Below, piece by piece: positions 8,413 through 16,657 of a stretch of 64,000 nt of DNA. The stretch is from the NCBI RefSeq assembly GCF_039542905.1, contig NZ_BAABIS010000001.1, positions 124,001-188,000 on the forward strand, written 5' to 3'. Under the pieces are notes generated by a model. The model searched no databases, was not told where the DNA came from, and saw only the letters and a list, made by a program, of their open reading frames with translations. Each line of letters begins with the position of its first letter. The stretch's first letter is position 1. This DNA comes from Kitasatospora terrestris. GTDB lineage: Bacteria > Actinomycetota > Actinomycetes > Streptomycetales > Streptomycetaceae. The position numbers and the translations under genes are program-made.

Positions 8413-9377
8413 GACTGCTCCTCCAGGAAGGCAACGGGGTTCGCAGCGGCATCCGGATCCTTCTCGTAGACCCGGAAGACCCGGTGCAGTCGGGAGCCGA
8501 CCGCACGGGAGTAGAAGCGGTAGGGCGCGATCCAGGCGATCTCGGCCTCCGGGAGGCCCGCGTCCAGCTGGTCGCGCAGACACCGGCGCAGCAGGACCGC
8601 CCCCACGCCCCGGCCCCGCTGCGACTCGGCGGTGCCCATGGGGCCGAACCAGGAGTCGCGGTTGACGCCGTGACAGGCGAATCCGACGAACTCCTCCTCG
8701 GTGCCGTCCCCCTGGACCGCGACGTGACAGCGTGGCGGCTCGTGGGCGAGAGCGGCGGCCGCTTCCTGGGCCCAGGTGCCGCCCCAGGTGCGCATCCAGG
8801 CGAGGAAGCGCGGGGCGTCCGCGGGGTGGGCGCGGCGCACGCGCACGCCGAGGGCAGCCAGGCGCCGCTCGTCGTCGGCCGTGGCGAGGTCGGCCGCGGT
8901 CAGGTCGGTCAGCATGTTGAACGCGTCGGGGCCCCTCTCGTAGCCGGCGGACTCCACCAGGCACACGGCGGGGGTGTAGCGGATGTCGAGTCCGGGCCAG
9001 GCGTAGGCGGGCGGGGTGCCGCGGACGAGCAGGCGGGTGGCGCCCGCCGCCGACAGGCGGTCCTCGACGGCGGCCAGCAGGGCTCGTCCCTGGCCCTGCC
9101 CGCGGTGCCCCGGTGCCACCGCGAGCAGGGTGACGTGTCCGGGTCGCCGGTGCGGCTCGTCCTGCGGGGCGAGCCAGCCGAAGGCGAGACCCGTGACGGT
9201 GCCGCCGGCGTCCGCGACGACCCGCAGGTCCGGCGTCTGCGCCGCCAGGTCCCACAGCAGGGCGAGGACCCGGTCCGCGTCCGCGTCGTGGGCGAGTGAG
9301 GCCGCGGCGATCGCGTGCAGGGCGGCGAGGTCTTCGCGGCGTGCCGTGCGCAGCTCGGGTTTGGATCCGTCCTCCAT
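8409..9377 (-). CDS. Two-domain GNAT-family N-acetyltransferase
   Basis: 322 residues with two acetyltransferase halves. The first contains VTLLAVAPGHRGQGQGRALL, a standard acetyl-CoA P-loop (R/Q-x-x-G-x-G/A), at about residues 75-95. The second contains ESQRGRGVGAVLLRRC near residue 250. It is cytoplasmic with no signal. ATG 9377 is the natural start because upstream codons run into the promoter region shared with the divergent serine hydrolase gene. It heads the operon GNAT, PLP enzyme, GH3. The acceptor is unknown; an amino sugar, amino acid or muropeptide amine would fit the setting. Confidence 0.85.
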   Translation of the reverse strand: MEDGSKPELRTARREDLAALHAIAAASLAHDADADRVLALLWDLAAQTPDLRVVADAGGTVTGLAFGWLAPQDEPHRRPGHVTLLAVAPGHRGQGQGRALLAAVEDRLSAAGATRLLVRGTPPAYAWPGLDIRYTPAVCLVESAGYERGPDAFNMLTDLTAADLATADDERRLAALGVRVRRAHPADAPRFLAWMRTWGGTWAQEAAAALAHEPPRCHVAVQGDGTEEEFVGFACHGVNRDSWFGPMGTAESQRGRGVGAVLLRRCLRDQLDAGLPEAEIAWIAPYRFYSRAVGSRLHRVFRVYEKDPDAAANPVAFLEEQS

Positions 9378-9394
9378 GCTGTCCGTCCCATCCG

Positions 9395-9440
9395 TTAATT
9401 GATAACATAGTTGAGCTTTCGAGCGGTGGAAAACTACCAA
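9395..9440. promoter_or_regulatory. Divergent promoter/operator region between GNAT operon and serine hydrolase gene
   Basis: This AT-rich island in a GC-rich background contains, on the minus strand, TATGTT (a plausible -10 for the GNAT operon) inside the motif ATGTT-N6-TAAC. On the plus strand TTGAGC (9411-9416), 18 bases, then TACCAA (9435-9440) form a plausible promoter for the serine hydrolase-RpiR pair. The ATGTT-N6-TAAC motif recurs at the importer promoter and, with one change, at murQ, suggesting an operator for the nearby RpiR regulator. Confidence 0.45.
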
Positions 9441-9504
9441 CGATCGCGCGGGGCCACCAGACCCACCGGGCCGCGACCGCGACGCAACAGCCCTGGAGGA
9501 TCCC

Positions 9505-10596
9505 GTGCGCGCCGCCCGGCCCACCCGCGCCGCCACCGCACGCCTGGCCGACGCCACCGCCGCAGCCGCCGCCCTCGTCGCCGCCGCCGTACAGGCCGGC
9601 AGCATCCCCGGAGCAGTGCTCGCCACCGGCTGGGGCCACGAAACCGAACCGCACGTCCGCGCCTTCGGCCGCACGGCGGTGACCGGCCCGTCCGCACCGG
9701 TCACCACCGAGACCGTCTACGACCTCGCCTCGCTCACCAAGGTCACGGCCACCCTGCCCGCCGTCCTGGGACTGGCCGACACCGGAGCACTCGACCTGGA
9801 CGACCCGGTCCAGCGGTACCTGCCCGCGTTCACCGGCCCGGGCAAGGACGGAGTCACCGTGCGCCACCTGCTCACCCACACCTCGGGCCTCCCCCCGCAC
9901 CGCCCCCTCCACGAGCTGCCCGGGACACCCGACGACCGGCTCGCCGGCGCCCTCGCCGAACCCCTCGCAGCCGCCCCCGGCACCACCGTCGCCTACTCCG
10001 ACCTCGGATTCATCGCCCTCGGCGAAATCATCCGCAGCACGACCGGCGCATCACTCGAACGAGCCGTCACCGAGCTCGTCCTCGACCCCCTGGGCATGAC
10101 CAGCACCCGGTACCGGCCGCCCGCCCACTGGCGTTCCCGCACCGCGCCCACCGAGCCTCGGCCCGACGGCACCGTCCCCTGCGCAACCGTCCACGACGAG
10201 AACGCCGAGGCGCTCGGCGGCGTCTGCGGCCACGCCGGCCTCTTCGGCACCGCCGGCGACCTGGCCCGCTACCTGCGGTACGGCTGGCTCCACCCCGACT
10301 CACCCGTCCTGTCCCCGAACGTCCGCGCCACGGCACTGCGCTGCCACACGGAATCCCTCGACGGCCGCCGCGGCCTGGGCTGGACCCTTCGCGGCGACCG
10401 CTGGGACCACCTGGGCCGCCACTGGCCCGCCGACGGCGCCGGACACACCGGCTTCACCGGCACGAGCATCGCCCTCGACCCGCCCGGTGGCCCCTGGGTC
10501 GTCCTGCTGACGAACGCCGTGCACCTCGGCCGCGACGCATCCGCAATCGCTACCCTGCGACGGGCGACCTGCGACGCCCTGTACGACCCGCCATGA
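9505..10596 (+). CDS. Serine hydrolase, class C beta-lactamase/penicillin-binding fold
   Basis: 363 residues. The SxxK motif is SLTK (about residue 76), followed by LLTHTSGLPPH, typical of the beta-lactamase/esterase family S12, and a YxD/N-type motif (YSDLGF). The C-terminal HTGFTGTS provides the KTG-equivalent HTG. No signal peptide is apparent, so a cytoplasmic location is likely. Possible roles are a D-amino-acid-peptide hydrolase, amidase or esterase acting on imported wall fragments; family members are diverse and this one cannot be assigned further. GTG 9505 follows a strong GGAGGATCCC site. It is upstream of the RpiR gene on the same strand. Confidence 0.85.
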   Translation: MRAARPTRAATARLADATAAAAALVAAAVQAGSIPGAVLATGWGHETEPHVRAFGRTAVTGPSAPVTTETVYDLASLTKVTATLPAVLGLADTGALDLDDPVQRYLPAFTGPGKDGVTVRHLLTHTSGLPPHRPLHELPGTPDDRLAGALAEPLAAAPGTTVAYSDLGFIALGEIIRSTTGASLERAVTELVLDPLGMTSTRYRPPAHWRSRTAPTEPRPDGTVPCATVHDENAEALGGVCGHAGLFGTAGDLARYLRYGWLHPDSPVLSPNVRATALRCHTESLDGRRGLGWTLRGDRWDHLGRHWPADGAGHTGFTGTSIALDPPGGPWVVLLTNAVHLGRDASAIATLRRATCDALYDPP

Positions 10597-10678
10597 GGCC
10601 CCCGGCCGGCACAGGGCACAGTAGACCGGAGCACACCTCAACCCTCCCACCGCGCAACCCCACCCGAAGGAAGCCCCC

Positions 10679-11620
10679 ATGACCGCAGCCGACGGAACCC
10701 GCCCGAAGCGCAGGCCGGCCTCCCGCCCGGCCGCACCCGCCGCACCCAGCGGGCCACCCCAGACCGTCCTCGTACAGATCCGGGCGCTCCTGCCGTCGCT
10801 GGCTCCCGCCGAACGCCGGGTCGCGGAGGCAGCCCTTGCCGACCCCGCGAACGTCGCCGCGCAGACCATCAGCGAACTGGCCGCCGAATGCCGCACCTCC
10901 GAGACCACCGTCGTGCGCTTCTGCCGCACCCTCGGCCTCAAGGGGTACCCGGACCTGCGGATCGGCCTCGCCTCCGCCGCCAGCGTCGAGGAGAGCAGCG
11001 CCGGCTGGAGTGCCGTCGGCGCGGACATCGGCCCCCGGGACTCACTCGCCGACATCGTCGCCAAGCTCGGATTCGCCGACGCCCGGGCGGTCGAGGACAC
11101 CGTCGGCCAACTCGACCTCCACGCCCTCAAACGAGCCGTGGACGCCGTCTCGTCCGCCGACGGCACGGACGTCTACGGCGTCGGGGCGAGCGGCCTGGTC
11201 GCGCTGGACCTCCAGCAGAAACTCCACCGCATCGGCCGCCGCGTCAACGCCTGGGTCGACCCCCACATCGCGCTGACCTCCGCCGCACTGCTGCGCAGCG
11301 GCGACGTGGCCATCGGCGTGTCCCACACCGGCGACACCGCCGCCACCGTGGACGTCCTCGCGGAAGCGAAGCGCAACGGCGCGACCACGATCGCGATCAC
11401 CAACTTCCCGCGGTCGGCCATCACCGACCAGGCGGACCACGTGCTGACCACCGCAGTGCGCGAGACGACGTTCCGCTCCGGCGCGATGGCCAGCCGGATC
11501 GCCGCCCTCACCGTCGTCGACTGCCTCTTCGTCGGAGTCGCCCAGCGCCACCGCACACGCACCCTGAAGGCGCTGGAGCGCACCTACGCGGCGGTGCAGA
11601 ACCACCGCCTCCAGGGGTAA
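10679..11620 (+). CDS. MurR/RpiR-family transcriptional regulator
   Basis: 313 residues with an N-terminal HTH_6 domain (ISELAAECRTSETTVVRFCR, about residues 62-81) and a C-terminal SIS sugar-phosphate-binding domain (DVYGVGASGLVALDL; GVSHTGDTAATVD). Its position next to murQ matches the known arrangement of MurR, a repressor that senses MurNAc-6-phosphate in enteric bacteria. ATG 10679 has GAAGGAAG upstream. It converges with murQ (45-base gap). The likely targets are the three AT-rich promoter motifs at 9395, 12613 and 12700. Confidence 0.9.
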   Translation: MTAADGTRPKRRPASRPAAPAAPSGPPQTVLVQIRALLPSLAPAERRVAEAALADPANVAAQTISELAAECRTSETTVVRFCRTLGLKGYPDLRIGLASAASVEESSAGWSAVGADIGPRDSLADIVAKLGFADARAVEDTVGQLDLHALKRAVDAVSSADGTDVYGVGASGLVALDLQQKLHRIGRRVNAWVDPHIALTSAALLRSGDVAIGVSHTGDTAATVDVLAEAKRNGATTIAITNFPRSAITDQADHVLTTAVRETTFRSGAMASRIAALTVVDCLFVGVAQRHRTRTLKALERTYAAVQNHRLQG

Positions 11621-11664
11621 CCGGGGCCGCCGGCGGGCCGCCCACCAACGGAGCGGGCAGCCGG

Positions 11665-12600
11665 TCAGCTCATCGACGCGGCCACCGCAGCGGAGACCCT
11701 CCCGTCGACGGCGGCCAGGCGCTGCCGGGCGTCCTCCGGGGCGCAGCCGGAGAGGAGGCACACGAGTGCCGTCTTCAGTTGGCCGTCGGCCTCGGCGAGG
11801 GCCCGGGAGCAGGGTTCCTCGCCGAGCCCCGTGGCCTCCATGAGGATGGTGACCAGCCGGCCCCGGAGCTTGGCGTTGCTGGCGGAGAGGTCGACCATCA
11901 GGTTGGAGTACGTGCGCCCCAGGGCGATCATCACGGCGGTGGACAACCCGTTGAGCACGAGCTTGTGCGCCGTGGCGGCCTTGAGGCGGGTGGATCCGGC
12001 GATCGCTTCGGGTCCGGTGTCGACGCCGATGTGCAGGTCGGCGAGGTCGGCGAGTGGCGCCTCCGGATTGGAGCTGACCAGTGCGGTGAAGGCTCCTGCC
12101 TGCCGCGCCGCGGCGAGCGCACCTGCCACGTAGGGGGTGCGGCCGCTGGCGGCGATGCCGACGGCCACGTCGCCCGGTTCGACGGCGGCGGCGTCCGCGG
12201 CCCCGAGTTCTTCGCTGTCTTCACTGCCTTCGACGGCGGTGGTCAGGGCCGCGGCGCCGCCGGCGTGGTGGGCGACGACGATTCCGGCCGGCAGGGAGAA
12301 GGTGGGGCCGAGTTCGGCGGCGTCCACGACGGCGGTGCGGCCCGAGGTGCCCGCGCCGAAGTAGTGGAGGCGGCCGCCCGCGCGCAGGCGGTCGGCGGTC
12401 ACCTCTGCCAGCACCGCGAGGAGGGGGAGGACCTTGGCCACCTCCCCGGCGACGCGCGAGTCCTCGGCGTTGAGCATCCTGAGCACCGCGAGCGGGTCGG
12501 CTCGGTCGATGGCCAGGGTGCGGGGGTTGCGCTGCTCGGTGGGCGACATGACGCGGACGGAACGGCTCGGGGTCACGGGTGTCCTCTCGGTTTCTGCCAT
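11665..12600 (-). CDS. murQ: N-acetylmuramic acid 6-phosphate etherase
   Basis: 311 residues, the usual MurQ length. The family signature is clear: TLAIDRADPLAVLRMLNAED, then RLHYFGAGTSGRTAVVDAAE, with the SIS domain and a C-terminal helical part (NLMVDLSASNAKLRGR). MurQ cleaves the lactyl ether of MurNAc-6-P to give GlcNAc-6-P and D-lactate in the cytoplasm. ATG 12600 was preferred over the in-frame ATG at 12630 because it has a GGGGCGG site and leaves the TGCAA-N2-TTGCA operator outside the coding region. It is transcribed divergently from the peptide importer, sharing a regulatory region. Confidence 0.95.
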   Translation of the reverse strand: MAETERTPVTPSRSVRVMSPTEQRNPRTLAIDRADPLAVLRMLNAEDSRVAGEVAKVLPLLAVLAEVTADRLRAGGRLHYFGAGTSGRTAVVDAAELGPTFSLPAGIVVAHHAGGAAALTTAVEGSEDSEELGAADAAAVEPGDVAVGIAASGRTPYVAGALAAARQAGAFTALVSSNPEAPLADLADLHIGVDTGPEAIAGSTRLKAATAHKLVLNGLSTAVMIALGRTYSNLMVDLSASNAKLRGRLVTILMEATGLGEEPCSRALAEADGQLKTALVCLLSGCAPEDARQRLAAVDGRVSAAVAASMS

Positions 12601-12612
12601 CGTCCGCCCCGC

Positions 12613-12636
12613 CACGTAGTTTTGCAACATTGCATG
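12613..12636. promoter_or_regulatory. Candidate operator in front of murQ
   Basis: It contains the inverted repeat TGCAA-CA-TTGCA (12623-12634) and, on the minus strand, ATGTT-N6-CTAC, similar to motifs at 9395 and 12715. A possible minus-strand -35 (TTGACG, 12674-12669) lies upstream, placing this element near the transcription start, which suits a repressor site. Confidence 0.45.
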
Positions 12637-12699
12637 CCACCGATGCGTTGCTTTTCGCCTGGCTGCCCGTCAACAACGCCCAGCTGAGAGCAGGTCGAC

Positions 12700-12731
12700 G
12701 AGTTACGGGCAGTCATGTTCGTGCGTAACTC
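12700..12731. promoter_or_regulatory. Inverted repeat (8 bp arms, 16-base spacer) upstream of the peptide importer
   Basis: GAGTTACG (12700-12707) and CGTAACTC (12724-12731) are exact complements. The right arm ends one base before the -35 box of the importer promoter, an arrangement typical of operators. The spacer holds the ATGTT of the ATGTT-N6-TAAC motif shared with 9395. An RNA hairpin role is unlikely because the repeat is upstream of the promoter. Confidence 0.55.
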
Positions 12732-12732
12732 A

Positions 12733-12762
12733 TTGACTTGAGCGTGCCGCGACTCCTACCGT
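12733..12762 (+). promoter_or_regulatory. Probable promoter of the oligopeptide ABC operon
   Basis: TTGACT (12733-12738) and TACCGT (12757-12762) are separated by 18 bases, close to the Streptomyces consensus. The expected start site is near 12769, leaving a leader of about 45 bases before ATG 12815. Confidence 0.55.
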
Positions 12763-12814
12763 CGGCCTACTGCAGCTCCGCCCTCATGCACACGTTGATC
12801 GGAGTCCATCCCCC

Positions 12815-14647
12815 ATGCGCAACGCCAGACGTGCCGCTCTCCCCCTCGCGGCCGCCCTGCTCCTCAGCGGCACCGCGGCCTGCTCCTCCTCGGCAAGCTC
12901 TTCGGACTCCGCAGGCGGCGGGGTGTTCACCACCATCGACGGGAACCACCCCATCTCGGCCGGCGCCCCCATGAACCCGTTCAACGCCGCCGGCAACACC
13001 TTCCTCGGCTACGACACGATGCAGCTGGGGTTCACCAAGAAGAACCCGCAGGACCCGAACGACTTCTTCCCCGGCCTGGCCAGGAGCTGGAAGACCACGG
13101 ACACCTCGATCACCGTGGAGCTGGAACCCGGGGCCAAGTGGTCCGACGGCAAGCCCGTCACCGTCGACGACGTCAAGGCCTCCATGGCCATCGCCCTCAC
13201 CCAGGGCGCGGCGACCGTCGGGGCGGGCGTGCTCACCCAGGGGCTCGACGTCGCCGAGATCAAGGAGACCGCGCCGCACACCATCGAGATCAGCCAGGTG
13301 CCGGGCGCCAAGAACATCCAGTTCCCCCGCCTGGTGCTCACCCAGAAGATCGTTCCGGCGTCCGTCTACGGCTCGATGCTGCCCGCCGACGTCTGGGACG
13401 TGGTCCACGCCAGCCAGAGCGCCGACCCCGGGCAGGCAGACGCCGCGAAGGCCGCGGTCGACAAACTCAACGAGATCGGCAAGAAGATCTCCGCGTTCGC
13501 CCCCGCCACCGACGTCTCGGCCGGCCCGTTCGTCATCACCCGGATCAACCCCGGCTCCGCGGTGCTCGACCGCAATCCGCACTTCTTCGCCGCCGACAGG
13601 ATCGGCCCGAAGCAGGTCGTGGTGCGCAACTACACCGGCAACGAGCAGATCTGGAACTACATGACCAACGGTGAGCTGGACGCCGCGCCGTTCACCGCCA
13701 TCCCCGACAACGTCCTCCAGCGCATCCTCAAGGCCGGGAACCAGCGCGTCGACGCCATCAACTACGTCGACGCCGCCATCGCTTTCAACCAGAGCGTCGC
13801 CCCGTTCGACAAGGTCGAGGTCCGCCGGGCCCTCGCGCACGTCATCGACCGCGCGGCCGTCACCAAGGTCGGCCAGCCCGTCGGCGGCGCGGCCTCAAAG
13901 GCCACCACCGGCCTGATCGACAAGGTCGCCGAGAAGTGGCTCACCCCCGAGCAGCAGGCCGCGCTCGACCCCTACCCGCACGACGAGACCAAGGCCGCCG
14001 CGCTCCTCCAGCAGGCCGGCCTCACCAAGAAGGACGGGGCCTGGTACCTGCCGGACGGCACTCCGTGGACCATCACGTTGCAGACCGTCAACGGCTTCAG
14101 CGACTGGATCGCCGGCGGCACCGTCCTCGCCAACCAGCTGACCGCCTTCGGCATCCCCACCAAGACCGCGCTGACCGCCGACTTCAGCACCTACAAGAAG
14201 GAGATGGCCGACGGGAAGTACCCGGTCGGGTTCTGGCTGACCGCGCTCGGCCCCGGCACCGACGCCGCCTTCCAGCGCCTCTACGGCGCGGACAACGGCT
14301 TCACCGCGATCGGCGCCGCCGTCACGCACAAGACCGGGAAGGGCTCGGGCAACTGGCTCAACACCCCGACCTCGTTCACCCTCGACGGCGCCACCGTCGA
14401 CCCCGGCGAGCTGACGGCCAGGCTCACCCTCCTCAAGCCCGACCAGCAGAAGGACATCGTCCAGCAGCTGGCCCGGCTCACCAACCAGCAGGTGCCGGTC
14501 GTCCAGATCTGGGACTACACCAACGTGCAGTTCGTCAACGACAAGCGGTTCACGAACTTCCCGAAGGCGGGCCAGGACGGCCTCCTGAGCAACTCCCCCG
14601 GCGTGTGGATGATGCAGGGCTACGTCCAGCCCAAGTCCAAGAAGTAG
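12815..14647 (+). CDS. Peptide ABC transporter substrate-binding lipoprotein (family 5)
   Basis: 610 residues with a lipobox (LSGTAACSS, Cys about residue 28), so it should be anchored to the outer face of the membrane. The body matches SBP_bac_5 (Dpp/Opp type): ...ARSWKTTDTSITVELEPGAKWSDGKPV is the usual N-lobe pattern, and VRRALAHVIDRAAV the usual hinge-side helix. It likely binds oligopeptides, here possibly murein peptides or muropeptides. ATG 12815 has CGGAG upstream. It is the first of five importer genes (SBP, two permeases, two ATPases). Confidence 0.92.
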   Translation: MRNARRAALPLAAALLLSGTAACSSSASSSDSAGGGVFTTIDGNHPISAGAPMNPFNAAGNTFLGYDTMQLGFTKKNPQDPNDFFPGLARSWKTTDTSITVELEPGAKWSDGKPVTVDDVKASMAIALTQGAATVGAGVLTQGLDVAEIKETAPHTIEISQVPGAKNIQFPRLVLTQKIVPASVYGSMLPADVWDVVHASQSADPGQADAAKAAVDKLNEIGKKISAFAPATDVSAGPFVITRINPGSAVLDRNPHFFAADRIGPKQVVVRNYTGNEQIWNYMTNGELDAAPFTAIPDNVLQRILKAGNQRVDAINYVDAAIAFNQSVAPFDKVEVRRALAHVIDRAAVTKVGQPVGGAASKATTGLIDKVAEKWLTPEQQAALDPYPHDETKAAALLQQAGLTKKDGAWYLPDGTPWTITLQTVNGFSDWIAGGTVLANQLTAFGIPTKTALTADFSTYKKEMADGKYPVGFWLTALGPGTDAAFQRLYGADNGFTAIGAAVTHKTGKGSGNWLNTPTSFTLDGATVDPGELTARLTLLKPDQQKDIVQQLARLTNQQVPVVQIWDYTNVQFVNDKRFTNFPKAGQDGLLSNSPGVWMMQGYVQPKSKK

Positions 14648-14768
14648 CCGCGCCGGCGGCGGCGCGGGGCCAGCGGCCCCCTGCCGCCGGCCGCACCGCC
14701 CCGAACCCGAAACCGTCTCCAGGAGCACGCATGGCCCGCCGACCCAACCGGCCACAGGGGGAGCCCAG

Positions 14769-15761
14769 GTGAGAGCAGTCCTCCTCAGGCTCGCCGCGAA
14801 GCTGGCCGCAGGCCTGGCGATGGTCCTCACCGTCGCCACCTTCACCTTCTTCCTCGTCCACGCCCTGCCCGGCAACCCCGGCGACGCCGCCTACGAGGCG
14901 TACGTCCTCGGCGGCATGCCGCCCGAGACGGCCCGGGCCAAGGTCGCCGTCATCTACGGCTTCACCTCCCACGAACCGCTGACCGACCAGTACCTGGGCT
15001 ACCTGGGCCAACTCGCCCGCGGCAACCTGGGAGTCTCGATCTCCTACAGCGGGGTCCCCGTCTCGGACGTCATCCGCGCAGCCGTCCCCTGGACCGTCCT
15101 GCCCGTCCTGTCCGGACTCGTCGTCAGCTTCCTCGTCGGATGCACCGCCGGCGTGATCGCCGCCGTCCGGCGCAACTCCCGCACCGGCGGCCTGCTCTCG
15201 CTCTCCGGCTCCCTCATGGCCGGCGTGCCGTCCTTCGTCCTCGCGCTGCTGCTCGCCTTCCTGTTCCACACCCTCTGGAACGTGCTGCCCTACGGAGACA
15301 CCAGCGACGTGACCATCGCCCCCGGCTTCACCCCCGACTACGTCGGCTCCGTCGCCACCCACGCCGTCCTCCCCGTGGCGACCTACGCACTGCTGAGCTA
15401 CGGCGGTTGGCTGCTGACCATGAAGTCCAGCGTGGCCTCGGTCCTCGGCGACGACTTCATCCTCGCCGCCGAACTGCGCGGCATCGCCCCGGCGACCCGC
15501 ATGCGCTACATCGGCCGCAACGCCGTACTGCCGCTGTTCACCACGCTCGCCCTGTCCATCGGCCACATGTTCGCCGGATCCGTCCTGATCGAGGACGTCT
15601 TCGACTACCCGGGTCTGGGCAACCTGCTCCTCAAGAGCATCGGCAGCCGCGACTACCCCCTGATGGGCGGCGCCTTCCTGTTGATCACCGTCACGATCGT
15701 CCTCGCGAACATCGTCGCCGAGATGCTGTACTCGGTGATCGACCCCCGGGTGAGGCGATGA
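14769..15761 (+). CDS. Peptide ABC transporter permease 1 (DppB/OppB type)
   Basis: 330 residues with six predicted membrane segments: an N-terminal helix (about residues 12-31), a periplasmic-type loop with the LTDQYLGYLGQLARGNLGVS pattern of DppB, then five helices with the EAA-like loop (AAELRGIAPATRMRYIG). It forms half of the membrane channel. GTG 14769 has GGGGGAG upstream. Its stop overlaps the next start (ATGA). Confidence 0.92.
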   Translation: MRAVLLRLAAKLAAGLAMVLTVATFTFFLVHALPGNPGDAAYEAYVLGGMPPETARAKVAVIYGFTSHEPLTDQYLGYLGQLARGNLGVSISYSGVPVSDVIRAAVPWTVLPVLSGLVVSFLVGCTAGVIAAVRRNSRTGGLLSLSGSLMAGVPSFVLALLLAFLFHTLWNVLPYGDTSDVTIAPGFTPDYVGSVATHAVLPVATYALLSYGGWLLTMKSSVASVLGDDFILAAELRGIAPATRMRYIGRNAVLPLFTTLALSIGHMFAGSVLIEDVFDYPGLGNLLLKSIGSRDYPLMGGAFLLITVTIVLANIVAEMLYSVIDPRVRR

Positions 15762-16657
15762 CCGAGACCCTCGACCGGACGGCCCGCGCCACGCGCCCGC
15801 CCACCCGCCGCGCCCGCACCCTCCGCGTGCTGACCCGACGGCCCGGCCGCATCATCGGCCTCCTCATCATCGTCTTCTTCACCCTCATGGCACTCCTCGG
15901 ACCGCTCCTGTACCCGGGGCCCCTCGCCGTCGACCCCGAGGCCGTCTACGCCCCGCCCAGCGCCGAACACTGGCTCGGCACCGACTTCGCCGGCTCCGAC
16001 GTCCTCCAGGAGGTCGTGGTCGGCGCCCGCTACGTCCTGCTCACCGCCACCGTCGCCGCCCTGGTCACCGCCGCCACCGGCACCCTGGTGGGACTGGTCG
16101 CCGGTTTCCGCCGCGGCCTCGCGGACTCCGGACTCATGCGGATCACCGACTTCGTCCTCACCCTGCCCGGCCTGCCCCTGCTGATCGTCCTGTCCACCCT
16201 GTGGAGTTTCAGCAGCGCCTTCCAGATGGGACTCGTCCTCGGCGTCACCGGCTGGGGCGGCGTCGCCCGCGCCGTACGCTCCCAGACCCTCTCGCTCCGC
16301 GAGCGCGGCTTCCTGGAGGCCGCCCGCGGCCTGGGGCTCTCCCACCGGCACATCCTCCTCCGCGAACTGCTCCCCAACATCGCACCGTACGTCGCCATGA
16401 ACCTCCTGCTGTCCGTCATCGGATTCATCGGAGCGGAGGTGGCGCTGTTCTTCCTCGGGGTCGTGCCGTTCTCCAGCGAGAACTGGGGCGTGATGCTCAA
16501 CCAGGCGGTCTTCTCCGGCGGCGTCATGAGCAGCCCGGAGGCCCTCACCTACCTGCTGGCCCCGCTGACCTGCATCCTGCTCATCACCCTGGGCATCGTG
16601 CTGTTCATGGACGCGGTCGACGAGCTGTTCAACCCGAGACTGCGGGAGCGCACGTGA
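15758..16657 (+). CDS. Peptide ABC transporter permease 2 (DppC/OppC type)
   Basis: 299 residues. An N-terminal basic region precedes a membrane helix (IIGLLIIVFFTLMALLG), then the AEHWLGTDFAGSDVL motif characteristic of DppC/OppC proteins and a permease domain with the EAA loop (FLEAARGLGLSHRHILLRE). ATG 15758 overlaps the previous stop, and its own stop overlaps the following GTG, giving tight translational coupling. Confidence 0.93.
   Translation: MTETLDRTARATRPPTRRARTLRVLTRRPGRIIGLLIIVFFTLMALLGPLLYPGPLAVDPEAVYAPPSAEHWLGTDFAGSDVLQEVVVGARYVLLTATVAALVTAATGTLVGLVAGFRRGLADSGLMRITDFVLTLPGLPLLIVLSTLWSFSSAFQMGLVLGVTGWGGVARAVRSQTLSLRERGFLEAARGLGLSHRHILLRELLPNIAPYVAMNLLLSVIGFIGAEVALFFLGVVPFSSENWGVMLNQAVFSGGVMSSPEALTYLLAPLTCILLITLGIVLFMDAVDELFNPRLRERT

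Noticed and set aside
12601..12630. Longer MurQ start at ATG 12630
   Set aside because: It would place the TGCAA-N2-TTGCA repeat inside the coding sequence and lacks a ribosome site.
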